This document shows, one piece after another, positions 8,670 through 17,570 of a DNA stretch of 64,000 nt. Source of the DNA: Amycolatopsis jiangsuensis (lineage in GTDB: Bacteria > Actinomycetota > Actinomycetes > Mycobacteriales > Pseudonocardiaceae); NCBI RefSeq assembly GCF_014204865.1, contig NZ_JACHMG010000001.1, positions 5,296,501 to 5,360,500 of the forward strand, given 5' to 3'. The notes beneath the pieces are model-generated. The model made no database searches. It was not told the DNA's origin and saw nothing but the letters and a program-made list of their open reading frames with translations. The first letter of the stretch is position 1. Each line of letters starts with the position of its first letter. The position numbers and the translations under genes were made by a program.

Positions 8670-9655
8670 CGGCGGACGGCACGCGCCTCGAGGAGCTCTG
8701 GTCTGCGGCTGCAGCGAAGCAACCGGTCAGTCTGTTCCGAACGGCCGACTGCGACCTCATGACGCCGCATGGACAGGTCTTTGCGGCAGTCCACGACACC
8801 GGCGCGCGGTACCTGCTCGTCCCGATCGACGCGAAGCACACCCTCAAGGAGGACGTCGACGGTCGCGCCGTGACACTGCGGCGCCAGGTCCTCGAGGACG
8901 ACACGAGCTACAACGTGTACGCCGCGCTCGCCCTGGCCGATGACCGGCTGCGTGACCTATTCACGGCGCTCTGCGCCGAAGTCGTCGAGAGGATCGCCGC
9001 CAAGCCGAACCAGGCGGTCGCGGCTCTCCGGCAAACTCTTGCCGACTGGCGCTCTCTGCTGTCGGGGTCCCGACAGCCCCTGAGCCCCTCCGAGCTGGCG
9101 GGGCTGTTCGGCGAACTGACGGTCCTGCGGGCGATGCTCGAGCACGATCCCGGTGCCGTCGCGTTCTGGACGGGCCCAACAAAAAGCGAGCAAGACTTTC
9201 ACCGCGCAGGCATGGCGCTTGAAGTCAAGTCGACTGCCTCGCTCGAGTCCCACACAATCCGCATCCATGGTGTCGGGCAGCTCGAAGGTGGCCCCGGTCG
9301 GCTCCTGCTGACCTGGGTGAGGCTCCGCCCCGGCCGAGGCCGATCGGTGCCCGATCTGGTCGACGAGATCCTCGCGATGACGGACGACCAGGCTGCATTC
9401 CACGCTGCCCTCGTTCTGGCTGGCTATCTCGAGACCGAGCGGGAGATCTACTCTCGACGAGCGTTCGAGGTGACCGAGATACGTACCTTCGAGGTGGGCC
9501 CAGGCTTCCCTCGCATCATCGTCGCCGGGCTCACGGAAGATGCGACTCTCGCCGGCCTCGACAACATCGACTACGACGTCGATCTGGAAAGCGCGCCAGC
9601 CGCCGCGGCACGTGTTGACGTCGATCCGGTCAAGGCGTTTCTGGAGCTTGCATGA
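8666..9655 (+). CDS. PD-(D/E)XK motif protein (DUF4420-like), putative nuclease
   Basis: 329 residues. The core shows the nuclease motif Asp177 in SEQDF followed by Glu186-X-Lys188 in ALEVKST, preceded by a conserved Glu150 in GLFGELTVL. This is the layout of the PD-(D/E)XK proteins that accompany Z1 proteins. It overlaps the Z1 gene and the next gene by 4 bp each (ATGA), so the three are made together. It is inferred to be the DNA-cutting subunit of the island; the catalytic residues are all present. Confidence 0.87.
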   Translation: MTADGTRLEELWSAAAAKQPVSLFRTADCDLMTPHGQVFAAVHDTGARYLLVPIDAKHTLKEDVDGRAVTLRRQVLEDDTSYNVYAALALADDRLRDLFTALCAEVVERIAAKPNQAVAALRQTLADWRSLLSGSRQPLSPSELAGLFGELTVLRAMLEHDPGAVAFWTGPTKSEQDFHRAGMALEVKSTASLESHTIRIHGVGQLEGGPGRLLLTWVRLRPGRGRSVPDLVDEILAMTDDQAAFHAALVLAGYLETEREIYSRRAFEVTEIRTFEVGPGFPRIIVAGLTEDATLAGLDNIDYDVDLESAPAAAARVDVDPVKAFLELA

Positions 9656-11535
9656 AGACGCCGACGTGGTGGTCTCAGCCCTTCCCGCCGACGGGAACGA
9701 TCGCATCGGAGGGGATCCGGAATCAGCTCGGACGCCCTCCCGTCGACCCGCTCACGGTATTCGTGAGGGAGACAGCCCAGAACTCGTGGGACGCACGCAT
9801 CGGCGACCGTCCCACCGAGTACCGGCTCGAGCTCACCACAGTGGCTCCCACCTACCGCCCGAACTGGGAGCGCCTGCTGAGCCCACCGCACGGGCGAGAA
9901 CCGCACCTGGGCATCGGCAAGCTCGTGCGAACCCCGAACGTCCGACTGTTGTCCGTCGTGGACCGCGGTACTCGGGGGCTCGGCGGCCCCACCCGTGCCG
10001 ACGAACTCGCAGTCGGTCGCCGCGACTGGGTCTCGTTCGTGCTCAACGTCGGCGAAAAGCGCGACACTTTCGAGGGCGGTGGCACCTACGGCTATGGCAA
10101 GGCCGTGCTCTACCGCCTTTCCCGGGTCGGAACGATTCTGGTCTACACCCGCACGGAGGTCCCCGATGTCGGGCTCGAGTCCCGCCTGATCGGCATCGCC
10201 ATGCGCGAGTCGTTCGACGGCCGGGAGACCCCGACCGACGAGCCTCGACCGTTCACCGGCCGGCACTGGTGGGGTGATGTCCGGAAAGACTACGTCGAAC
10301 CCCTGCGCGGCTCAGACGCCGACGTCGTCGCCCGCAGCCTCGGCCTGCAGCCGTTCGCCGACGATGAGTCTGGCACCACGCTGACAGTGCTCGATCCTGA
10401 TCTCGGCGACTTCGAGGACGTCGAAGCAGCGGCCCACCACCTCGCCAATACGATTACCTGGCAACTCTGGCCGATCATGCTGCCCGAGCGCAGGGAGAAA
10501 CGGCTGATCGCCGAGGTACGCGCGGGTGGGACAACCCTCCCCGTACCGGATCCGACCGATACCTACCCACTTGACATGTTCGTCGCCGCCTACCGCAGGC
10601 AACGCGACGGCGAAGGCATGGTCCTGGAGTGCCTCAACCCCAAGCGTGTCCTCGGCCGCTTCGCAGTGGAACACGATTTCGTGGTCCCGATGGCACCGGG
10701 ATCTGCCAGCCTCGCCGCCGAGTGCGCGGGTGTCCCCGGCGATCCGCACCACGTGTGCCTGATGCGCTCGCCCGAGCTCGTCGTCCGCTACCTCGAGCAG
10801 ACCGAGACTGGATCGGTGAACCGGGCGTACGCCGGAGTGTTCCGCGCCGACGATGACCTCGACGACGTGTTCGCGGCGAGTGAGCCGCCGACCCATGACC
10901 ATTGGGTCCACGAGCAGCTTTCCTTGCGCGATAAGACCTTCGTTCGTGTCGCCTTCCGGCGGATCAGGGAGCAGCTGGCTGGTTACAAGGCCGCCGTCGT
11001 CGCGACCGTGCGTGCAGAGGGCCGTACCGCGCTCGGTGCGGCGAGTAACTTTCTAGGCGGGATCGTCGCCGCCGCGTTTGCGCAGCCTGACGACGTCGTT
11101 GCCCAAGGCGGGCTATCAGGAAACAGCGGTCCGGCGAGACCAGTCGGAGCGGCAAACAGCCGCTCAGACGGTCGCACTCATCCGTTGCCAGTCCCGCGGG
11201 ACAAGATCCGCGTCACCGTGCTGACAGAGCCGACCGTCGACGAGCACGAAGGCCGGATCTTCCTCGTCCAACGCTTCTCGATCACCGGGCCGGGTCCCGT
11301 CCGACTCCAGGCCCGGCTATCGGTCGGGCTCGGAGACAGGGCCAAGGAAGACGAGGCACCCGTCGGTGCCGCACGTCCGCAGGTGGTCCGCTGGGTCACA
11401 CCTGAGGGCCAGAGCGGGTCGGAGACCTGCGTTGTGGCAAGCCCTTCCGAGGTCGAGCTCGTCGTCCTGCCGGTACCTGACACGATCACCGACATCGCCG
11501 TCGTCGGGACCCGCGCCGAATGGAGGGTCGTGTAG
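9652..11535 (+). CDS. GHKL (MutL/MORC-like) ATPase
   Basis: 627 residues with an N-terminal Bergerat ATP-binding fold: N-box VRETAQNSWDAR (Glu40, Asn44, Asp47), SVVDRGTRGLGG (Asp104, Gly106, Gly109) and the lid GGTYGYGK (143-150). The rest is an unrecognised C-terminal region. Bacterial MORC-like ATPases in restriction operons are thought to act as ATP-driven clamps or switches on DNA (established for the family as prediction). It is coupled to its neighbours by a 4-bp overlap upstream and TAGTG downstream. Confidence 0.9.
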   Translation: MKTPTWWSQPFPPTGTIASEGIRNQLGRPPVDPLTVFVRETAQNSWDARIGDRPTEYRLELTTVAPTYRPNWERLLSPPHGREPHLGIGKLVRTPNVRLLSVVDRGTRGLGGPTRADELAVGRRDWVSFVLNVGEKRDTFEGGGTYGYGKAVLYRLSRVGTILVYTRTEVPDVGLESRLIGIAMRESFDGRETPTDEPRPFTGRHWWGDVRKDYVEPLRGSDADVVARSLGLQPFADDESGTTLTVLDPDLGDFEDVEAAAHHLANTITWQLWPIMLPERREKRLIAEVRAGGTTLPVPDPTDTYPLDMFVAAYRRQRDGEGMVLECLNPKRVLGRFAVEHDFVVPMAPGSASLAAECAGVPGDPHHVCLMRSPELVVRYLEQTETGSVNRAYAGVFRADDDLDDVFAASEPPTHDHWVHEQLSLRDKTFVRVAFRRIREQLAGYKAAVVATVRAEGRTALGAASNFLGGIVAAAFAQPDDVVAQGGLSGNSGPARPVGAANSRSDGRTHPLPVPRDKIRVTVLTEPTVDEHEGRIFLVQRFSITGPGPVRLQARLSVGLGDRAKEDEAPVGAARPQVVRWVTPEGQSGSETCVVASPSEVELVVLPVPDTITDIAVVGTRAEWRVV

Positions 11536-12425
11536 TGAGCCGCGCCTATCCCTACCGGCGTCCGCCGGTCGACGTCGTCACTACCGGCCCGTGGCTGCGC
11601 CTCACCGCCGACTCAGTCGACGAACTGCCGCCCGATCTCCCGGAGTGGGACTACGGCACCGTGCTTCGCATGCGGCGGCCGATGAGAGTCGACGGCCTCC
11701 GCGCTCGCTCGGGTTGCGGCCTGGGCCCAGACTCCGAACTGATGTTGACCGTCGTCTGGTCCGCGGCCAGTTCCTCGCTGCGCGGTCGCGCCTGGCAGGC
11801 GCCGGTCGCTGCCTCCGAGGTCGAGCTGGAAATCGACTTCGAGCTCTCGGGCGGTGAGCTCGGCGGCCGACTCGATCTCGAGACCTCTCTGACACTCCGG
11901 TCCCCCGGATCACGTGATTCCCTGGTGGCGCCCTCCCGGCCGGGCAGCGTGCTATGGCGCGACGTCCGCTCCGTGATGCTGCAGGGGGACGCCGTGCTCT
12001 TCCCTCTTTCCATTGTCGACTTCGAGCACCTCCCCTATCCCACCGGCGCAGCATGGCATCTGGAGCTCGGCCACGATCTCGAGTCGCAGGCTCTCGGCTC
12101 GATCTTGTTGCTGGCCAACAAGCGGCGTGAAGCCGTTGCCAAAGCGCTCGAAGGGGCGTCCGACCCGACGGACGCCGACCGACGTGTGCTGTCCGCCATT
12201 CGAAGCGATGTCGTCCGATCACTTGTCGAACGCGCCCTCGTCGACGACGAGTTCGACGTTGAAGCCGACTACCCCATTGGATCCGTCGGGGCGCTGCTGG
12301 CGTCCGTACTGCGAGTAACCTTCCCCGACCGATCCCTCGATGCTCTACGCCGTGACCGCAATCACGAACCAGGCTTGTTCACAACGCGCATCCAGGACGC
12401 CACCGGCTTGTTGGCGGACGCATGA
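11535..12425 (+). CDS. Unrecognised component of the Z1/MORC island
   Basis: 296 residues from GTG 11535, whose G is shared with the preceding TAG stop. GGAGGG lies 7 bases upstream. I do not recognise the family. The first 180 residues look strand-rich, the remainder helical (ILLLANKRREAVAKALEG, RSDVVRSLVERALV). There are no catalytic motifs, signal peptide or membrane segments. Its place inside the coupled operon says it works in the same complex, perhaps as a structural or DNA-recognition subunit (inference). Confidence 0.82.
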   Translation: MSRAYPYRRPPVDVVTTGPWLRLTADSVDELPPDLPEWDYGTVLRMRRPMRVDGLRARSGCGLGPDSELMLTVVWSAASSSLRGRAWQAPVAASEVELEIDFELSGGELGGRLDLETSLTLRSPGSRDSLVAPSRPGSVLWRDVRSVMLQGDAVLFPLSIVDFEHLPYPTGAAWHLELGHDLESQALGSILLLANKRREAVAKALEGASDPTDADRRVLSAIRSDVVRSLVERALVDDEFDVEADYPIGSVGALLASVLRVTFPDRSLDALRRDRNHEPGLFTTRIQDATGLLADA

Positions 12426-13198
12426 GCAGCAGCATTCTCTACCCTCGCCTGCTCGACGCCGCCGCGATGGACATGCACCGGACCTACACCCACTTGACCA
12501 TCGAGGAGCTCAAAGACCGCCACGCATACCAGCACCCGTCCGCCGTTTTTGCGGCCACTGGCGGTGACCGCGTGGCCCGCCAGAGCCTCGAAAACCTCCG
12601 CGAGCGTGTCCTGAAGGTCGCCGAGGAAGCGGGCTTTCCCAGCGACGGACGCCGCCGCGACCACACTGAGTTCGACCTCGATATCGCCCGCTTGCTCCAC
12701 GAGCGCATGGGTCTCGTGGCCGCCGAAGCCGCGGTCCGGCCCATTTGGGCATTCCTCGCCCTCGTCGTGCTGCCCGACGTCTCCTACTGGCGCTACCGCG
12801 ACCCACCCATCGACCGGATCCTCGGCACCGACATCACACGCCACGTGTGGGGTCGGCTTTGGTGGCGGGCGCACCTGCTCACCATCCCGAACGAAACGGA
12901 TCAGTATCGGCTGCTGAGGACCTTCAATGAGTCGGACTTCGACCAGATCTATGCACGTCGATCGCTTCTGGGCGGGAGCCGTTCGGTGGTGCGTGCGTTG
13001 GCCGACGTGTGGCCCAGCGTCAACACTGGAGGCTTCCCACCTCGCCGAGTGCTACGCGACGTCCTCAAGCGGATCCTGCGTGCCGCGGCCATCATCGAGT
13101 TCGACTCCCTGGACTACGCCGACCTCTGCGGCGAGATTCGCCGCGAGGCCGCCACTTCCGTGGCCGCGATGCGCGACGAGAACCGCCGGGTGCCGTGA
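12422..13198 (+). CDS. DUF6339-like protein of the Z1/MORC island
   Basis: 258 residues, overlapping the previous gene by ATGA. It resembles proteins annotated DUF6339, which I recall next to Z1/PD-(D/E)XK/MORC genes; that assignment is from memory and moderate. Features seen: LTIEELKD near the N-terminus, a tryptophan- and arginine-rich centre (WGRLWWRAHLLT) and a helical C-terminus (VLKRILRAAAIIEFDSLDY). There is no known catalytic motif. It is the last gene of the coupled five-gene block; the methylase begins 142 bp later with its own signals. Confidence 0.8.
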   Translation: MSSSILYPRLLDAAAMDMHRTYTHLTIEELKDRHAYQHPSAVFAATGGDRVARQSLENLRERVLKVAEEAGFPSDGRRRDHTEFDLDIARLLHERMGLVAAEAAVRPIWAFLALVVLPDVSYWRYRDPPIDRILGTDITRHVWGRLWWRAHLLTIPNETDQYRLLRTFNESDFDQIYARRSLLGGSRSVVRALADVWPSVNTGGFPPRRVLRDVLKRILRAAAIIEFDSLDYADLCGEIRREAATSVAAMRDENRRVP

Positions 13199-13334
13199 AT
13201 CAGCCTCGCCACGACGAAAGGCTGGAGGCAGCAGGCGCGGTCCGTCGACCGTCCCGACCCCGAACCGAGGACTATCACATGTCGCGTGGGACGACACACC
13301 GGCCGTCCTCAACCGAACTGTCACCTTGGCCGGC

Positions 13335-13340
13335 TAGATT
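13335..13340 (+). promoter_or_regulatory. Possible -10 element for the methyltransferase gene
   Basis: TAGATT ends one base before ATG 13341 and six bases before GTG 13347. In actinobacteria a -10 box at this distance is typical of leaderless genes starting on GTG. No convincing -35 box or ribosome-binding site is visible. A separate promoter would let methylase be made independently of the nuclease operon. Confidence 0.4.
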
Positions 13341-14438
13341 ATGCTCGTGGCTATCCGTCTAGTCGACCTCTTCGCCGGTTGTGGCGGGCTGACCAGGGGA
13401 TTTCTTGACGCCGGTGGTGATCCCGAGACCAATGCGATCTTCGAGGTCGTCGCCGCTGTCGAGATGGACCGGGCGGCCGCTGCGACGTATCAGGCCAACT
13501 ACGGGAAAGCTCATCGCCTGTTCCACGGCATGATTGAGGACTGGCCCACCGAGGACATTCCGGATGCCGACGTCGTAGTAGGTGGGCCGCCCTGTCAAGG
13601 CTTCTCCAACCTTGGGAAGCGGGATCCTTCCGACCAGCGCAACCGTCTCTGGCGTGAGTACGCGCGGACGGTCGAGAAGATCCAACCCGACTACTTCGTC
13701 ATCGAGAACGTCGCAGCGTTCTACAAGTCACCGGAATGGCAGCTACTGCGTCTCGCAACGGACGATGACGGGCCACTCAGGAACTACAAGCTCCGGTCCT
13801 ACATACTGAACGCCGCCGAGTTCGGTGTCCCCCAGATCCGCAAGCGTGCCCTTGTGATCGGACACCACCGAAGTCGACCTCCGCTCTCCGACCCAACCGG
13901 CGAGTTTGCTGGGAAGCCGGAGAGCTACAAAACCGTCAAAGACGCGCTGCGCGGCCTGTCTGAATTCGTCGATCCAGACCTCATCGAGCTGCCCGAGGGC
14001 ACGTACGACTTCGACGGAGGCTTACCCGGAGCGTTCGAGACCAGCAAACTCCACCTGACCCGCTTCCTGACGCCACTCTCACGTCGTCGGTTCGCGGCCA
14101 TTCCCGAGGGGGGCAACCGGACGAATCTCCCCCGTAACCTCCAAACGCCAGGCTGGCGGAAGCACACAACCGGCTCCATGGACGTCATGGGACGACTCTG
14201 CTGGGACAAGCCCTCCGTCACGATTCGGACCGAATTCGTCAAGCCCGAGAAAGGCCGCTACCTTCACCCGACCGAGGACCGGCCACTCACCCTTGCCGAG
14301 GGCGCACTCCTGCAGACCTTCCCCCGCGACTACAAGTGGTGCGGTGCAAAGGTCTCCATCGCGCGACAGATCGGGAACGCAGTGCCGGTCTTACTGGCTC
14401 GCAGACTCGCTGAGTTGGTGGCAGGTGGATACGTGTAA
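13341..14438 (+). CDS. DNA (cytosine-5) methyltransferase
   Basis: 365-residue C5 methylase that transfers methyl from SAM to cytosine. Motif I is DLFAGCGGLTRGF (residues 9-21), motif IV GGPPCQGFSN (nucleophile Cys85), motif VI IENVAAF (121-127), motif VIII QIRKRALVIG, and motif X RQIGNAVPVLLARRL near the end. The target-recognition region is short. It protects host DNA in the island and fixes its sequence specificity, which cannot be read from the sequence. GTG 13347 is a plausible leaderless start. It converges with the Vsr gene downstream. Confidence 0.95.
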   Translation: MLVAIRLVDLFAGCGGLTRGFLDAGGDPETNAIFEVVAAVEMDRAAAATYQANYGKAHRLFHGMIEDWPTEDIPDADVVVGGPPCQGFSNLGKRDPSDQRNRLWREYARTVEKIQPDYFVIENVAAFYKSPEWQLLRLATDDDGPLRNYKLRSYILNAAEFGVPQIRKRALVIGHHRSRPPLSDPTGEFAGKPESYKTVKDALRGLSEFVDPDLIELPEGTYDFDGGLPGAFETSKLHLTRFLTPLSRRRFAAIPEGGNRTNLPRNLQTPGWRKHTTGSMDVMGRLCWDKPSVTIRTEFVKPEKGRYLHPTEDRPLTLAEGALLQTFPRDYKWCGAKVSIARQIGNAVPVLLARRLAELVAGGYV

Positions 14439-14917
14439 CGCTCTGAGTCCGTATGACCGCACCGAGCCGCTTCACGAGAATTTCGCCTCCCCAGCGTCGT
14501 TCAGCATGGTCGTCAAGTACAGCTGTCCAACGACAGAACGATCACGGGAAGCGAACGGATAGCCAGCTCCCGCGGGTGGTGATATCCGTACACATAGTCA
14601 TATCGCAGGCAGCTGCACCAGACGGCAGCCAGGACCGCGTTCTGGCTGACGATCACATGACACTAGTGAATTCAGGCCGAGCCTGGGAGAGCGACCGGAG
14701 ACTGAGCTGGGCGAAAGGCAGGGACGTGCTTCGAATCGAGGAGTTCGGTGTGCCGTAGACATGGCGCCGGACAATCTTGATCGCGCAAGGCAAGGGTTCG
14801 GAGCGGCTTCCGGAGCCGAGATCGACGTCGATGTTGTCGATCGATGTGTGACGGAGTTGGATCAAGACACGCCACGGTATGCCCGGCTTGATCAAGGCTT
14901 CGGACGAACGCTGAGCC
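14439..14917. other. 479-bp gap without a supported gene, between methyltransferase and vsr
   Basis: Several short open frames exist on both strands but none has a convincing start, codon bias or recognisable product. Composition is less GC-biased than the flanking genes. It probably holds transcription ends for the two convergent genes and may be the remains of a decayed gene. Confidence 0.5.
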
Positions 14918-15340
14918 TCAACGTCGTTCGCGCACTGCGGCCACGACCCGCGCGGCAGCCTCTTCGGAAGTCTCGTGTTCCCAGATTCGTACAGTCTGCC
15001 ACCCTGCTGCCTGAAGGCGCAGATCGGTGTCTGCATCCCGGCGGCGGTTGGTTTCGATCTTCGTCCGCCAGAAGTCGGCGTTGTTCTTCGGCCAGGTCAC
15101 ATGTTCCGGGCAACCGTGCCAAAAACAGCCATCCACGAAGACTGCAACCCGAGCGGGGCCAAAGACCAAGTCGGCTTCGCGTCGGACGCCTGTTATCGGG
15201 CGACGGTGGACGCGGTACCGCAAGCCGGCGGCATGGAGAACCTTGCGCAGGGCCACTTCGATCCCGGTGTTCCGGGATTTCTGCTTACTCATCCGAGCGC
15301 GCACCGCGGACGTGGTTTCGAGCCGTTCCACGGCGGTCAT
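14918..15340 (-). CDS. vsr: Very short patch repair (Vsr-type) endonuclease
   Basis: 140-residue nuclease that nicks at T:G mismatches left by deamination of 5-methylcytosine, a usual companion of C5 methylases. Signature: RMSKQKSRNTGIE near the N-terminus, ADLVF (Asp57, metal) and FVDGCFWHGCPEH. Aligned by eye to E. coli Vsr, the His69 equivalent is kept (His75) but the His64 equivalent is Asp70. ATG 15340 lies 16 bp after the fxsA stop, on the strand opposite to the rest of the island. Confidence 0.93.
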   Translation of the reverse strand: MTAVERLETTSAVRARMSKQKSRNTGIEVALRKVLHAAGLRYRVHRRPITGVRREADLVFGPARVAVFVDGCFWHGCPEHVTWPKNNADFWRTKIETNRRRDADTDLRLQAAGWQTVRIWEHETSEEAAARVVAAVRERR

Positions 15341-15356
15341 TGTGGCAAAGACCGGC

Positions 15357-15830
15357 TCAGCCTTCCACGATCCGTCCCTCGATCACCCTGGGCTGGGTGC
15401 TCTGTCGTGGCTGTTCCTGTGGCGTGACGACCTCGCTGTCCACCACCATCGCTGGTCCGCGGCGCTGGTTCGCGTAGCGGATCGCGCGCTTCTCCGCGCG
15501 GCGAAGCCACAGGCGGCGGGCCACGGCGCGGGTCGGGGGGAGCAGGAACAGCAGGCCCAAGACGTCCGAAACGAAACCCGGGACCATGATCAGCACGCCG
15601 CCCGCGGCGACGAGCATGCCGTCGGTCAGTTCCTTTTCCGGGTTGCGGCCGGACTGCGCTGTGGTGACGAACGCGCGCATCGCCTTGCCGCCCTCTCGGC
15701 GGGCCAGCCAGGAGCCCACGAACGCGCCCGCGATGAGCAGGGCGATCGTGCCGAGGACACCGACGGCCGAGCCCACCGCCCAGATCGCGGCGACCTCGGC
15801 GATGACGTAGAGCAGGAACGCGACAGCCAT
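15357..15830 (-). CDS. fxsA: FxsA-family membrane protein
   Basis: About 157 residues from ATG 15830 (MAVAFLLYVIAEVAAIWAVG). There are two to three hydrophobic segments: residues 1-40, and around GMLVAAGGVLIMVPGFVSDVLG, the latter being the FxsA signature. The tail is polar. E. coli FxsA affects exclusion of phage T7 by the F plasmid when overproduced; the normal role is unclear. This is the first ordinary chromosomal gene after the defence island. Confidence 0.87.
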   Translation of the reverse strand: MAVAFLLYVIAEVAAIWAVGSAVGVLGTIALLIAGAFVGSWLARREGGKAMRAFVTTAQSGRNPEKELTDGMLVAAGGVLIMVPGFVSDVLGLLFLLPPTRAVARRLWLRRAEKRAIRYANQRRGPAMVVDSEVVTPQEQPRQSTQPRVIEGRIVEG

Positions 15831-15874
15831 ACCTGGACAACGCACGAGCCGCCCGATTTGCTCCCGGCGTGGTA

Positions 15875-16375
15875 TCAGTGCAGGTCAGCGAGGAACGCTC
15901 GGACGTCCCGGCGGGTGCTCAGCAGGACCTGGCGGGTGGCAGGGGCCTCCTCGGCAAGCTGATCCAGCATGCGCGTGCGCCGGGGTGGCCACTGCCAGAT
16001 CCAGGTCAGCAACTCGGCGTCGACCTTGGAGACGCAGCCGGGGGCCTGGGTGTCCCGGCCGTGTTCGCGCAGCTGCCGCCGGAACACGCGGTACAGGCTC
16101 ACAGAGCGTGACACATCCAGGAACACCACAGTGTCAGCCAGCGGCAGGCGGAGGTCCATGGTGGCGCTGTAGTTGCCGTCGATGACCCAGCTGTCCGTAC
16201 TCGCGGCGGTCGCCACGGCGGCCCGGAAATCCTCGAGCTGCGCGCGTACCCAGCCGGGACGCCAGTACAGCGCGTCGAGATGGGTCACGGGGATGTCGAG
16301 GGCCGCGCCGATCCTGCGGGCCAGGGTCGACTTGCCGCTGCCGGAGTTGCCGAGAATCACGATGCGCCGCCCCAT
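15875..16375 (-). CDS. P-loop nucleoside/adenylate-kinase-like protein (topology-modulation FlaR type)
   Basis: 166 residues. Walker A GNSGSGKST (9-17) follows a first strand MGRRIVIL. WVIDGNYSATMDLRLPLADTVVFLDVSR is the characteristic acceptor-site and Walker-B-like segment of the family annotated as DNA topology modulation proteins or adenylate kinase-like. The substrate is unknown. It starts close to the end of the membrane gene upstream on the same strand. Confidence 0.84.
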   Translation of the reverse strand: MGRRIVILGNSGSGKSTLARRIGAALDIPVTHLDALYWRPGWVRAQLEDFRAAVATAASTDSWVIDGNYSATMDLRLPLADTVVFLDVSRSVSLYRVFRRQLREHGRDTQAPGCVSKVDAELLTWIWQWPPRRTRMLDQLAEEAPATRQVLLSTRRDVRAFLADLH

Positions 16376-16385
16376 GGCGCACAGC

Positions 16386-17570
16386 TTAGAGCGGGACGAA
16401 ACTCGTTGCGATCAAGCCGAGCAGCAGCAGATCCGGGCCACGGACCAGCTGCCGCAGCAGTCCGGTCGGGATCAGCACGCCCTCGTACAGCACCAGGTTC
16501 ATCGCGCTGAAATCCAGCGGCCCACGGGTCACCGACCGGACCGCGGCGAGTGCGGCGACCAACATCGCGACCGCCGCAGCCACCGAAGCGGGCAGGCCGA
16601 GCAGCACGATCACCGCACCCCAGGCCAGCGCGAGGGCACACAGGAACGCGGCGGTCGTGGCATGGAGCCGCACGTCGGAGGCAGCCAGCCAACGGCGCAG
16701 CCCGGGCACTCGATGCAGCTGCGCGACAGGTGCGGTGAACGGCAGCAGCGCCACGTAACCGCCGAGGCCGAGGAGCCACACCGGCTGGATCGCGGGGAAG
16801 GTGGCGTGCGCGGCGAGCACGGAGAGTGCCAGGAACACCGAGGTCCCGAGGAGATGTCGACGCGCGAGAGTCCCGGTCACCACGTAACGAGTGACCACGA
16901 ACCGGCCGGCCAGCGCGTTCGGCCAGCGCACCGGACGCCCCGGGGGCAGCAGCGCCCACACGTCCAGGAAGGCCGCCGACGTCCGGCGCACCATGCGTTC
17001 GGTGAAGGCACGCACCAGCTCGACGCGCGAAACGGTGCGGGCGGCGGGCGGTGACCAGGCCAACGCTGCCGCGAGCGCCGCGGCCACCGCCGCGTAGGCC
17101 CACAGCGGAACGAAGAGCGCGGCGGCGAGGGTGAACGGCAGTAAGGACTCGCCGGGGATTCGCGCGCGCCGGGCCATCGACAGGGCGAGCCCGGCCACCG
17201 CGAAGAACAGTGCGAGCGTCCCGCCGATGTCCGCGGGAAACCCGATCAGCATCCCGGAGACGAGGAAGAAATACCCGGCGACGGCGAACCTCGCCGCCCA
17301 GCCGAGCAGCAGCCGCCGGGTGAGCACCCGCGGCCGGTCGCCGTCGAAGTCGGCCCAGGTCAGCGCCGCCGGATGCGCCCAGAGGTGGCTGCGGTGCAGG
17401 CTCGCCCGTCACGCCAGCGCGAGCCCGGTGCACAGCACCAGCACGCTACCCAGCGCGGCCACCGGCGCGTCGCCGATCAGCTGCGCACGCACCAACGCGG
17501 TGTTGTAGAACGGCGAGCCGAGCATCCCCACCGCGATCAGCACGCCGAGGACGATGTCCGGACGTTTCAC
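16386..17570 (-). pseudogene. Polytopic membrane protein (ABC permease-like) split by an in-frame TGA
   Basis: One reading frame runs from GTG 17570 to TAA 16386 but contains TGA at 17411-17409. The first piece is 53 residues, starting VKRPDIVLGVLIAVGMLG. After the stop the same frame continues RASLHRSHLWAHPAALTW... without a start codon until GTG 17327, then 313 residues with about 8 hydrophobic segments. Unbroken hydrophobic and soluble character across the TGA suggests a nonsense change (CGA or TGG to TGA) or sequencing error. GTG 17570 overlaps the stop of the repeat-peptide gene (GTGA). The neighbouring ATPase implies it was the permease of an ABC transporter. If expressed, the 313-residue part could be a separate protein. 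Confidence 0.68.

Noticed and set aside
14453..14758. 101-codon plus-strand open frame between methylase and vsr
   Set aside because: Composition does not look coding at the start, there is no ribosome-binding site and no family; kept only as a gap description.
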